The notes below the pieces were generated by a model. It was not told the origin of the DNA and ran no database searches. It saw only the letters and a program-made list of their open reading frames with translations. Source: Fuerstiella marisgermanici (lineage in GTDB: Bacteria; Planctomycetota; Planctomycetia; Planctomycetales; Planctomycetaceae). From it: a stretch of DNA of 64,000 bases. Numbering within the stretch: position 1 is the first letter of the stretch; each line of letters starts with the position of its first letter. A program made the translations under genes and the position numbers. Shown piece after piece: positions 37,087 to 46,656 of this stretch. Location of the stretch: the NCBI RefSeq assembly GCF_001983935.1, contig NZ_CP017641.1:1116001-1180000 (forward strand), read 5' to 3'.

Positions 37087-38414
37087 ACCAGTTCCATCGA
37101 TTCAATGCCCAGCTTACTCTGCACCGTGCGGCTAAGTGTTTCGCGTACGATTTCGATGGGGATACGGTCGTAGACCTGCTGAAAGAAGCCTTCCACGATC
37201 ATGTGCATGGCTTCGTTTTCGCTGATGCCGCGACTTTGAGCGTAAAAAATCTGCTCTTCGTCGACCTGACCAGTGGTAGCTCCGTGAGTACACCGCACGT
37301 CGTCCGCTTCGATTTCGAGGCCGGGAATGCTGTCGCACCGAGCGTCGCGGCTTAGCATCAAGGCGTCGCTGCGTTGGTAGCCGTCCGTTTGCTGAGCGGC
37401 CTCGTCCACCTTGATCATGCCACGCCAGATGACTCGTGATTCGTCTCGTAGAACTTCCTTGTACAGCAGGTCGCTATGCGTGCCCTGAGCTTTGTGATGC
37501 TGCTGAGTGTAGTAGCTGATCTTCTGACGATCGCAGGCAAACGTCACGCCGTTGACTTCGGCGGTTGAAGCTCGCCCGTTCAGATTGACGTCCTGATGAA
37601 TGTGGCTGAGCTTGCTGCCAAGCCCGACCACCGTCCATTGCAACGATCCTTCGCTGTCCACGTTGCCGGCCTGGTGAGCGAAGTGCCAGGTCTTTTGGTT
37701 CCAGTTCTGAAGTTGGACGTATCGCAGATTGGAATGCTTGCCGACGATCAGTTCGACGCAGCCGACATGCAATCCGCTGATGTTTTCATCAGCCGATGTG
37801 GTTTCTTCCAGCAGGGTGGCTCGAGCTTCGTCTTCGACAATGATCAGCGTGTGCCCGAAGTCAGCGACACCGTCTTTGGTGTGCGCAATCAGACTATGGA
37901 GCGGCAAGTCGACTTCAACGCCTTTCGGCACGTACAGCAGAGTACCGCTCGTCCAGAACGCCGCGTGCCACGCACTGAAGCGGTCGGCGTCCGGCTTGAC
38001 GGCCTGCGTCATGAAATACGGTTCCAGAAGTTCGCGGTGTTCGGTCAGCAGAGTCTGCAGGTCACCGAACAGCACGCCTTTGGCTTTGATCTCGCCATTG
38101 AAATTGGCGTGAGTCGTTTGGCCATCTACGTGTCCGATGCTGCCGCCGTATTCGGTTTCGTTGGCCAGCAACGTGCTGACGGACGATGCATCGGATTCTC
38201 CTGTGGCCGGACGAAACTTGCCCGCGTTAAAGATTCGCAAATCGACGCGTTTAAATTCTTCCGGGTCGAGATCTTCATTGACCAGCTGCTGATACTGAGC
38301 AAACGCCGCTCGCCGAGCGTCCGTGATCCACGACGGTTCGACGCGGCTATCAAGAAACGTTTCAAAGACTTCAGCGTCGAAAGCGATGCGGGATATGTTA
38401 ATGGTTGCTGTCAT
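37083..38414 (-). CDS. sufD: Fe-S cluster assembly protein SufD
   Basis: This 443-residue protein belongs to the SufB/SufD beta-helix family and forms the SufBC2D scaffold that builds and transfers Fe-S clusters. Typical sequences are ALNAAFWTSGTLLYVPKGVE-like (here WHAAFWTSGTLLYVPKGVEV), CVELIVGKHSNLRYVQLQNW and SRGISENEAMHMIVEGFFQQ. Its start overlaps the preceding copper-protein gene by 17 bp. The alternative ATG at 38594 would extend it far into that gene. It is the last gene of the leftward suf unit. Confidence 0.93.
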   Translation of the reverse strand: MTATINISRIAFDAEVFETFLDSRVEPSWITDARRAAFAQYQQLVNEDLDPEEFKRVDLRIFNAGKFRPATGESDASSVSTLLANETEYGGSIGHVDGQTTHANFNGEIKAKGVLFGDLQTLLTEHRELLEPYFMTQAVKPDADRFSAWHAAFWTSGTLLYVPKGVEVDLPLHSLIAHTKDGVADFGHTLIIVEDEARATLLEETTSADENISGLHVGCVELIVGKHSNLRYVQLQNWNQKTWHFAHQAGNVDSEGSLQWTVVGLGSKLSHIHQDVNLNGRASTAEVNGVTFACDRQKISYYTQQHHKAQGTHSDLLYKEVLRDESRVIWRGMIKVDEAAQQTDGYQRSDALMLSRDARCDSIPGLEIEADDVRCTHGATTGQVDEEQIFYAQSRGISENEAMHMIVEGFFQQVYDRIPIEIVRETLSRTVQSKLGIESMELV

Positions 38415-39201
38415 TAGTTTGCTCAATTCCCAGTGCGGCTTTATCGTCAAGCGTGAGCTGGAACGGGATCTTTCCCAAGTCCAAACTCTGAGTGTTAAGG
38501 ATGATGTCTTTGCGGAGTATGTAACCCTTAAGTTCGTGCCAAACACGAAGTTCGTGGGTTCCATACGGGAGTTTCGGTATCTCGAACTTTCCATCAGAGT
38601 TCGAGACTGTCATGTAAGGATGATCGAGCACCAGAATGTGAGCCGACATCCACGGGTGATAGTCACATTGCATCACAAAAGGAAAGAACTCACGCATCTG
38701 GTGTCGAACAGACGTCGTCGAGTTCGGTGTTACGAGCGATCCCAGTCCCTGATTCCGCAATGAGTAACTATTCGGATTGTGCGACACGGAGTCTTTGTTG
38801 GTGAGTTCTAAATGCTGGCCGGTTCTGACACAAAGAGCGTGAGGTCGGTACCTACATCCACGAATGGACAATGTTGCTGGCTTTGATGTTGGTTCGGTCA
38901 GATCTGGGTGGATCAATTCCCTCCTGAGCTTGTACACATAGATGAAAACGTTGTGGACTCCGGCTGTGTCGCCACTCCACACAAGTCGTTCATTCGGAAT
39001 GCCTTCGGCAGCACACACCGCTCCATCTTTAACGTGCGCTCCCTCAGGAACCAGTGGCGGGAGTGCCGGAATTGCTTCGGTGAGTACAATCCGTCCGGAA
39101 ATCACGCCGTATCGTAGTGCAGGATTCTGGTCCCCATATCCAGATGAGGCGCAAACCAAGAAGCTCAAGAGCCAGATAGTTTGTTTGGCAAGTGTGTTCA
39201 C
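38398..39201 (-). CDS. secreted blue-copper (cupredoxin)-like protein in the suf operon
   Basis: This 267-residue protein has a signal peptide (NTLAKQTIWLLSFLVCASSG). It contains a C-terminal copper-site pattern: His141 in SVSHNPNS, and Cys179-DY-His182-PW-Met185, the C-x2-H-x2-M spacing of type 1 copper proteins. The last segment (SNSDGKFEIPKLPYGTHELR) resembles a carboxypeptidase-regulatory-like fold. The first part (ISGRIVLTEAIPALPPLVPE) is a beta-rich domain. Planctomycetes often pair such exported proteins with respiratory genes. Here it lies between sufB (83 bp gap) and sufD (17 bp overlap). The start is GTG without a clear Shine-Dalgarno sequence. Confidence 0.65.
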   Translation of the reverse strand: MNTLAKQTIWLLSFLVCASSGYGDQNPALRYGVISGRIVLTEAIPALPPLVPEGAHVKDGAVCAAEGIPNERLVWSGDTAGVHNVFIYVYKLRRELIHPDLTEPTSKPATLSIRGCRYRPHALCVRTGQHLELTNKDSVSHNPNSYSLRNQGLGSLVTPNSTTSVRHQMREFFPFVMQCDYHPWMSAHILVLDHPYMTVSNSDGKFEIPKLPYGTHELRVWHELKGYILRKDIILNTQSLDLGKIPFQLTLDDKAALGIEQTNDSNH

Positions 39202-39284
39202 TGGTTGTGCAAAATCGAGTGTTGCCAGCGAGGTGTATTCGGTGACGGCAGGATATGATTTTCGATTCAGAAAGGACGGTGGCC

Positions 39285-40700
<1,416 letters not shown>

Positions 40701-40761
40701 GATTTATTCAGCTTGAAATTCGGGATTTCTGATCTGTGATTTGAAAGTCGTGGTGCGAAAT

Positions 40762-41151
40762 TTATTCAGTGAATTGCACAAGATGATCGGTGATCCATTT
40801 TCTTAATTCATCGCGGTTCATCTCGCCAGCCGCCAAACGCAGAAACGCTCGTTCCGCATCGTCGACATCCGCTTCAACAGTAAATCCATTCAGGTTGAGC
40901 AGCATCCTCATCGAGGCGTGTCCAACTCGCTTATTGCCGTCAGCGAATGGGTGGTTGCCGACGACTGAAAAACATAATGCCGCGGCCTTGTCGACCAACG
41001 TCGGGTAGAGTTCCTTACCACCAAACGACACGGATTGCTGAGCAATTGCGGACTCCAGCAAACCAAGATCGCGGATACCTTTTCCGCCTCCACTGCGTTC
41101 GATGATTGCCTTGTGAATTGTCAGTATGTCTGCCAGTGACAGCAGTTCCAT
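40762..41151 (-). CDS. doc: Doc/Fic-family toxin
   Basis: This 129-residue protein has the Fic/Doc motif NHPFADGNKRVG with catalytic His67. The Lys in GNKR (GNGR in AMPylating Fic enzymes) is typical of Doc toxins, which phosphorylate elongation factor Tu. The N-terminal MELLSLADILTIHKAIIERS and the C-terminal LRKWITDHL fit the death-on-curing family. Its ATG overlaps the antitoxin stop by one base (TAATG), showing translational coupling. The gene lies between sufC and sufB on the same strand. Confidence 0.88.
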   Translation of the reverse strand: MELLSLADILTIHKAIIERSGGGKGIRDLGLLESAIAQQSVSFGGKELYPTLVDKAAALCFSVVGNHPFADGNKRVGHASMRMLLNLNGFTVEADVDDAERAFLRLAAGEMNRDELRKWITDHLVQFTE

Positions 41152-41345
41152 TAACCCAGCCGTTGATATAGTTCTTTGTTTTCGTCAAGAACTCGATCCA
41201 AAAGCCGATCGAAGCGTTCGTCGCGATGAGACAGCAACTCTCGCACAGCCACGGCAGCAAGCTCTTCGCTACTGAGATTGAGCTCAGCGGCTTTTTCTGC
41301 GAGTTGCTTGCGCAACTCCTCAGTCAGGTCAATCGTTATTGACAT
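41151..41345 (-). CDS. antitoxin of the Doc toxin pair
   Basis: This 64-residue protein has an N-terminal ribbon-helix-helix-like part (SITIDLTEELRKQLAEKAAE, then SSEELAAVAVRELL) and a C-terminal helix (RFDRLLDRVLDENKELYQRL) that likely neutralises the toxin. The start at 41345 was chosen because the in-frame start at 41366 adds MSRRGSP, which is not typical. It starts 29 bp after sufC and overlaps the toxin start. As in Phd/Doc pairs, the antitoxin is expected to bind its own promoter, but here it lies within the suf unit. Confidence 0.75.
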   Translation of the reverse strand: MSITIDLTEELRKQLAEKAAELNLSSEELAAVAVRELLSHRDERFDRLLDRVLDENKELYQRLG

Positions 41346-41374
41346 GGGACTGCCTCTCCGCGACACGTAATCAG

Positions 41375-42199
41375 TTAAACCGCAGCAGCTTCTGCCTTCG
41401 CATTGTCTGCATCGGCGTCTGGATGACGCTCTCGCACGCCTGCGTAACCATTGTTGTGCAGGTCTTCTGCCAACGCCGCGTCGCCGGTTTCGACGATGCG
41501 GCCGCCCAGCATCACGTGAGTGAACTTCGGTGGATTATATTCCAGCAGGCGTTCGTGGTGTGTAATAATTAACACACCCATTTCCGGGCCCGCCAGCTTG
41601 GCAAGACCTTCACTGACAACTCGAACAGCATCGCTGTCCAATCCACTGTCTGTTTCGTCCAGAATGGCGAACTTCGGCTGCAGCATGGCCATCTGCAGGA
41701 TTTCCATTCGCTTCTTTTCGCCGCCGGAAAAGCCATCGTTCAGGTATCGTCGAGCGAACTCAACGTCCATCCCCAGCTCTTCCATCTTCGCTTTGATTTC
41801 CTTGCGGAATTCTCGCATACCAACCAGACCTTCGCCTTCTTTGCGGTCTGGATTGCGGATGTTGCTGATGGCGTGGCGAATGAAGTCGGCCACTTTGACG
41901 CCAGGAATCACAACCGGATACTGGAACGCCAGGAACATGCCCAGACGAGCTCGTTCGTCAGCTTCCAGTTCTGTGATGTTGACGGTTTCGCCATCGGGCG
42001 AGCTGATTTCGATGCTGCCTTGCGTGACCGTGTACTTCGGATGACCGGCCAGAGCGTACGCCAGCGTACTTTTCCCGCAGCCGTTCGGGCCCATCAAAGC
42101 GTGGACTTCGCCCTGGCGAATTTCCATGTTGACGCCCTTCAAAATGGGCGTGTCGGCGACCGAAACGTGCAGATCGGTGATTTTGAGCAGGCTGCTCAT
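41375..42199 (-). CDS. sufC: Fe-S cluster assembly ATPase SufC
   Basis: This 274-residue ABC-type ATPase of the SufBC2D complex has Walker A GPNGCGKSTLA, signature FSGGEKKR, Walker B PKFAILDETDSGLD and the H-loop TH in VLIITHHERLLEY. The in-frame start at 42247 lies in the intergenic leader; MSSLLKITDLHVSV at 42199 matches SufC N-termini. It is the first core suf gene of the leftward unit and has a structured 272-bp leader upstream, separating it from the nuoB-like gene. Confidence 0.95.
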   Translation of the reverse strand: MSSLLKITDLHVSVADTPILKGVNMEIRQGEVHALMGPNGCGKSTLAYALAGHPKYTVTQGSIEISSPDGETVNITELEADERARLGMFLAFQYPVVIPGVKVADFIRHAISNIRNPDRKEGEGLVGMREFRKEIKAKMEELGMDVEFARRYLNDGFSGGEKKRMEILQMAMLQPKFAILDETDSGLDSDAVRVVSEGLAKLAGPEMGVLIITHHERLLEYNPPKFTHVMLGGRIVETGDAALAEDLHNNGYAGVRERHPDADADNAKAEAAAV

Positions 42200-42292
42200 G
42201 CTGTCGCAATTCCTTGTTAAAGAAGCGGTTCGCGGCGGGCGAACCACTCAGGATATCAGTCAAACGTTGTGAGTTATTAGTAACTTCGAAGT

Positions 42293-42358
42293 GGCGGTTC
42301 GAAGAGTGACTCGACTTTCTGAGTCGAGTCATGAAAGTTTATCTTGAAGCGAACCGCC
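42293..42358 (-). promoter_or_regulatory. two-tier hairpin in the sufC leader
   Basis: The inner stem pairs TGACTCGACT (42307-42316) with AGTCGAGTCA (42322-42331) around TTCTG. The outer stem pairs GGCGGTTCG (42293-42301) with CGAACCGCC (42350-42358). Both are perfect. The element lies 94 bp upstream of the sufC start. No T run follows on the minus strand, so it is not an ordinary terminator. It may be a cis-acting RNA or an operator. Confidence 0.6.
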
Positions 42359-42471
42359 GCCAGATTTCTTTGGGCGGCTACTCGCTAATGCAATTTCGAG
42401 AGTCTGTTGTGTTGAATGAAGGAGCTAGCGATTTGACGTCGCATCCGGTCGACTCGGCAAGTCGATCCACA

Positions 42472-43008
42472 CTAAACGTTGAGCGCTGAGTAGCCGCTGT
42501 GATGCGGAATCGGCAGTTTTTGTTCGCCCTTGGTGATTTTACGGGCCTTAATCTTGTCCTGAATTCTCATCAAGCCTTCCAGCAATGCTTCAGGTCGTGG
42601 AGGACAGCCTGGAACGTAAACGTCCACGGGCACGACAAGGTCCACGCCCTTCACAACGTGATAGCCATACTTGAAGTATGGGCCACCGCCGACAGTGCAG
42701 GCTCCCATTGCGATCACATATTTCGGATCCGCCATTTGCTCGTACAAACGACGGACTCGGCTGGCCATTTTGTAGGTGACCGTGCCGGCCACGATCATCA
42801 GGTCAGCCTGGCGAGGCGTCGCTCGGAAAGCTCCCGCACCGAAGCGGTCAATGTCGTACTTGCTGGCACCCGTCGCCATCATTTCGATCGCACAGCACGC
42901 CAAGCCAAACGTCATTGGCCAGATACTGGACTGCTGGCCCCAGTTCATGGCATCTTCCATCGTCGTCGTAATGACGTTTTCTTCGAACCGTCCTTCAATC
43001 CATGTCAT
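42472..43008 (-). CDS. nuoB: NADH-quinone oxidoreductase subunit B-like protein
   Basis: This protein of about 178 residues is the NuoB-type subunit carrying the N2 [4Fe-4S] cluster of complex I. Cys ligands lie in [23 protein letters not shown] and [32 protein letters not shown] fits the N-terminus. The frame is open to an ATG at 43065, but [11 protein letters not shown] at 43008 matches family starts and has AGGGAAACG upstream. No other complex I gene is in the window. It is an orphan copy between sufR and sufC. Confidence 0.88.
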   Translation of the reverse strand: MTWIEGRFEENVITTTMEDAMNWGQQSSIWPMTFGLACCAIEMMATGASKYDIDRFGAGAFRATPRQADLMIVAGTVTYKMASRVRRLYEQMADPKYVIAMGACTVGGGPYFKYGYHVVKGVDLVVPVDVYVPGCPPRPEALLEGLMRIQDKIKARKITKGEQKLPIPHHSGYSALNV

Positions 43009-43201
43009 GTCGAGTCGTTTCCCTAAACGCTTACCATTTAATTCGCGGTTTGACTGATATCCCATAACGCCACATTACAGGAAGCTGCGAACCGCAAACT
43101 GTATCAGGCCAAGACTTTCGTTCAATTCTGTGCGTCGTTTTCTGAAGGTTGGGACCGCCGAGCGACAAATTTGAAATCACCGATTTGAGAACTCAGAACG
43201 C

Positions 43202-43831
43202 TCATTTCCCAGCCGTCTGTACCTCAAATTCACAACAATGATGTCCGTCTCGACAGCGGTTTTTGAATTCCACCGGAGCTCCCAAAACCTGTTCCAACAC
43301 CTGCCGTTCGACCTGGCAAATTGTTTCGTCCACATCGGCCAGCATCGGAAACGGGCAATTGGTTTCTCGCAGAATCGGCAACGCAGCCGAATGGTCGCTT
43401 TCTACGTTGAAACCGCTCGACCTCATTTCCTCAGCCAGTTGATCCAGCCGCTGATCCGCCGAATGACCTTCTGTCAATTTGCGACGAAACCGGTCGGCCA
43501 GGCGGTCTCGAACCTGAGAAATCAACTGTTCCTTCACAGCGGAATCCTCAAGGCCGACGATCGCCTCCCACAACACAACTGCCAGCTCGCGGTAGTCTTC
43601 CCCCAGCGAATGCAGCCCTTCGGCGGTCACGCGGTAAACGTTTTTCGGACGCCCGCGAGACTGAGACTGCTGATCACTGACAATCACACCGCTCGCTTCC
43701 AGCCGCGTAATACGCTGCCGAATGGCGTTCCGTGTGACATCCAAAACATCGCACAGATCCTGCACCGTTGCTTCGCCACTGCGATGCAGGTGTTCCAGAA
43801 TTTCGCGGTCTTTGGTGTCTGTCACTGACAT
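43202..43831 (-). CDS. sufR: SufR-like iron-sulfur transcriptional regulator
   Basis: This 209-residue protein has an N-terminal winged-helix domain (ATVQDLCDVLDVTRNAIRQR, RITRLEASGVIVSDQ, GRPKNVYRVTAEG) and a C-terminal Cys set. Cys in NCPF and ICQVE are separated by 12 residues, and CRDGHHCCEF follows. The C-x12-C part matches the [4Fe-4S] site of SufR repressors, which sense cluster status and repress suf genes. The second spacing differs from the cyanobacterial pattern. It lies at the head of the leftward suf block and is divergent from unknown upstream sequence with an inverted repeat. Confidence 0.85.
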   Translation of the reverse strand: MSVTDTKDREILEHLHRSGEATVQDLCDVLDVTRNAIRQRITRLEASGVIVSDQQSQSRGRPKNVYRVTAEGLHSLGEDYRELAVVLWEAIVGLEDSAVKEQLISQVRDRLADRFRRKLTEGHSADQRLDQLAEEMRSSGFNVESDHSAALPILRETNCPFPMLADVDETICQVERQVLEQVLGAPVEFKNRCRDGHHCCEFEVQTAGK

Positions 43832-44183
43832 CTGCCACAGCTTTGAAGCGATGAGGTACTGACTGGTGTTCGACGGAATGGTAGCCAGCCCAAAGCTTTT
43901 GGCAATTTAGTGTGCCAAAAATAGCGTAAATGAGATCAGGTCTCAGTGGCAGTGTCGATTTTGGGATGTCAGCCGGTGTGCGGTGTACGGTCGAATGGGC
44001 ATGAGGTGAACAGCCGTTGTGATCCGCCTCGGATGGATCCGCTATCGCCCAATTCCATTTGGCCGATAAAGGGCATGCGTGGCGTTGCCTACCGGCACGC
44101 CCCTATCACGTAGCAAGTGCCAGAGGGGACGTGCTGCGTTCGGAATATCTTTGGCTGACACGATCTGAGATGGAAAGCGAATG
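43832..44183. other. upstream region of the sufR gene
   Basis: This 352-bp region contains the sufR promoter and the inverted repeat at 43897-43920. No gene was recognised in it. Confidence 0.5.
43897..43920. promoter_or_regulatory. inverted repeat, candidate SufR operator
   Basis: TTTTGGCA (43897-43904) pairs with TGCCAAAA (43913-43920) around ATTTAGTG. It is 66-89 bp upstream of the sufR start. Its position and dyad symmetry suit an operator for autoregulation, but no SufR consensus has been checked. Confidence 0.45.
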
Positions 44184-45905
44184 CTATTCCTGCTTTGTCT
44201 TGTCTGCTTCGACAGTTACCACCGCTCCGGCTGCTTCAAACTTCTCTCGCCATTCTTCGGCCGCTGAACTTGTCAGGCCCGACTTCACGACGATCGGAGT
44301 GAAGTCCAGCACCTCTTTAGCCGTCGGTAAATCGACGTCAGTCAGCTCCATAATTAGCTTCATCACTGCGACGCGGGACCTCTTCGTTTCCTTCAGGCGG
44401 ATGCGAAATGTCGGGCCATGACTCGCTGCCATGCTCTTTCCATTCTCAGTGGTCGCCGCGGTGGCGTTGTTCCTGGCTATCGGCGTTTGCACTGCCGATT
44501 CGCTGGCGATCAACGATTCCAGCGTAACGACGTATTTATTGCTCCACTTAGGCCAATAGATTTCGACGCCGCCGTCTTCGGGGGCCGATAGCAGCTCAAC
44601 TTCATCCCAGCGGCTGCCCCAGGAAACTTTGCATTTCATGCCAGGTTTAAGTGGTGTCTTTTCAGTCACGCGTGCGTAACCACTCGGTATGTCAATCCTG
44701 ATCGGATATGACCGAAACGATCGCTTTCGTGTTGCTTTACGCATCGCAGTCAATTCAGCGGCAAACTCGGCGACAGCCTTTGGCGATTTCAGCTGAGCGA
44801 GAACGTCTTTGCGGATTGTGATCTGATCGCGGCGAAACTGCTCCTCCTGCCGACCGTGGGGGTTTCGAATGGCGGTGACCGTGCCTGCAGTAGCGCTGGT
44901 GACCTTATACTCCCATCCACCTCCAACGATGTAGACAGAAACCGGGGTACCGGGAACCAGTTTGACATCAGCGGTCAGAACCACTTCGCCAGCAGGTGGC
45001 GGTTGGAGTGCTCCTTCCGGGATGATGACGCTTGGTTTGAAAGATGACGGATCTGTTGCCAGTTTTTCGACGGTCTCTTTCGAAAGCGCAATCGCAGACG
45101 TTGGATGCCACTTGTTGCGAGCGTGGCCAAGTTGCGGCCAGTGAATTGTGATTCTCGGCGTTCCTGATGCTTGAGACACACTGAGAACTTCTGCCTTCAT
45201 CCATTCCCCTTCAAACGCGGCCAGCACGGGGGTTCCCGGGACAAGCGTGACGGTGCGTTCGGCGACAGAGTATCCGGCTGGTGGAGGTGGCGGAGGGCCG
45301 TATTTCTTTTTTCGGGTCTCGTAGATTCTTAGCTCATTGGGGCGAAGTTCACGCGCGTAAGTGACCGTCGGCACGTTGCCACGAATCGCAGACTTCGACA
45401 CTTTGAAATACAACGGATTGACTGGCTTTGGCGCCGAGCGATAGTAGCGACGGTTGCCAATCGGTGCTGTATCCGTAAATTCGACGTACGCTTCCACGTC
45501 TGCTCCGAATTCCGTTTTGTCCTTGAGGACATCGTAGCTACACGTAATCAGCCCTCGGCGTTGATTCAAGACCGTTGTGGAAATCGGAAATCGGTGCTGC
45601 CTGCCGTTTGTGGTCGCGACCACATGAAAAGTACCGGTCAAGGGGCCGGTGCAAACAAAGTCCATTTCTAAGGCATTGCGGAGGTTCGAACCTGGGCGGA
45701 GATTCGATATTTCAAACCACGGATGCTCGTCAAAGCGACACAGGGGATTGACCAGCGGACCTGAACTCAGCGGAAGGACTTTTTCTCCTCCCATCCTTTT
45801 TACAAGGTCTGCCGAATCGGACGTTTTGGGGGTTTGAGCGTTTGCGGACGCGAGTGTCAGAGAGGCCAAGCCTCCCAGTAGTAGGTTTCTGACAACTTTC
45901 CACAT
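44184..45905 (-). CDS. secreted protein with three SH3/Tudor-like segments and an L7/L12-like C-terminal domain
   Basis: This 573-residue protein has a signal peptide (MWKVVRNLLLGGLASLTLAS, cleavage after ANA). Three repeated segments begin with similar turns: VPGTPVLAAFEGEWMKAEVL, VPGTPVSVYIVGGGWEYKVT and KPGMKCKVSWGSRWDEVELL. They resemble small beta-barrel (Tudor/SH3-like) domains. The C-terminal 75 residues (FRIRLKETKRSRVAVMKLIM, then LPTAKEVLDFTPIVVKSGL, then AAEEWREKFEAAGAVVTVE) align with the ribosomal protein L7/L12 C-terminal domain. No ribosomal context is present. A start at 45938 in the same frame precedes the signal peptide by 11 residues. The family is not recognised overall. 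Confidence 0.6.
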   Translation of the reverse strand: MWKVVRNLLLGGLASLTLASANAQTPKTSDSADLVKRMGGEKVLPLSSGPLVNPLCRFDEHPWFEISNLRPGSNLRNALEMDFVCTGPLTGTFHVVATTNGRQHRFPISTTVLNQRRGLITCSYDVLKDKTEFGADVEAYVEFTDTAPIGNRRYYRSAPKPVNPLYFKVSKSAIRGNVPTVTYARELRPNELRIYETRKKKYGPPPPPPAGYSVAERTVTLVPGTPVLAAFEGEWMKAEVLSVSQASGTPRITIHWPQLGHARNKWHPTSAIALSKETVEKLATDPSSFKPSVIIPEGALQPPPAGEVVLTADVKLVPGTPVSVYIVGGGWEYKVTSATAGTVTAIRNPHGRQEEQFRRDQITIRKDVLAQLKSPKAVAEFAAELTAMRKATRKRSFRSYPIRIDIPSGYARVTEKTPLKPGMKCKVSWGSRWDEVELLSAPEDGGVEIYWPKWSNKYVVTLESLIASESAVQTPIARNNATAATTENGKSMAASHGPTFRIRLKETKRSRVAVMKLIMELTDVDLPTAKEVLDFTPIVVKSGLTSSAAEEWREKFEAAGAVVTVEADKTKQE

Positions 45906-46166
45906 GGTGTTTCTCACGCAAAGAGACGTTTGAAGCAATGATCACGCTTGGCTGCGACTCGGTATTTCGGACCGAACAGCGAGGCCATTGGGCGGTGCCT
46001 GAGCGTAATCAATTCTGCCCTTAATGACAAACTCTCAGCTCGCCTGCAGACGTGCTTCACGAAAACGCATCCCGTCACCAGAAAAATCCTCGTAGGCGCA
46101 GCGTGTGCCCCTCACATTCTCCGGGCAAAACGTCTTGGACGTAGCTTACACCGTTACAGCAGCGTG

Positions 46167-46586
46167 TCAGCGCTTGCGTCGGTTGGTTCCGTTGGCGAAA
46201 TCGCGTGCCTCACGAATCACTGGGGCCAGAAGGATCAGGCCGACCGATAGACTGCCCAGCAAGATTAGAATTGGCGTCCAGTTTCGTGTGCCGTGCATTC
46301 GAGCCAACCCGACGCCGGGCAGGTAGTCGACCTTTACGCTTCCGGATGTCTTGTCCGGCACCCTCAGCTTTTCCCGACGACTCTCATCGCCGTCGGTGTA
46401 CTGGATTAGTCCGTTTTCCATGATGCTGGCAGTGGCAGTCTGTGCCAGGAAGTAGAACTGCACCTCGACAATACTCTTCCACATGGCATAAAGGATCACA
46501 CATACGACTAACGACGCGAACTTGATCTTTTTGTTCGTCTCATATCCTTCGGGATCGAGGTACTTTTGGAACATGTAGAGTGGCAT
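46167..46586 (-). CDS. hypothetical membrane protein, two spans
   Basis: This protein of about 139 residues has hydrophobic segments IKFASLVVCVILYAMWKSIV and PILILLGSLSVGLILLAPVI, separated by a charged loop. The C-terminus is Arg/Lys-rich. The ATG at 46586 (MPLYMFQKYLDPEGYETNKK) is the likely start; the frame is open to 46652, five bases from the end of the IS element. An insertion sequence lies 71 bp upstream, which could have separated the gene from its promoter. No family was recognised. Confidence 0.55.
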   Translation of the reverse strand: MPLYMFQKYLDPEGYETNKKIKFASLVVCVILYAMWKSIVEVQFYFLAQTATASIMENGLIQYTDGDESRREKLRVPDKTSGSVKVDYLPGVGLARMHGTRNWTPILILLGSLSVGLILLAPVIREARDFANGTNRRKR

Positions 46587-46656
46587 GTGCGGTCCCCGCT
46601 GGGTTGTTGAACGGTAAACCGCATCGTAGGTGCAGAACAGCTCGCGCAGCAATCCA

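Noticed and set aside
37596-38417. 273-codon open frame on the plus strand
   Set aside because: It is the complement of sufD, whose family motifs fill the minus strand; no ribosome-binding site.
43238-43828. 196-codon open frame on the plus strand
   Set aside because: It is the complement of the sufR-like gene.
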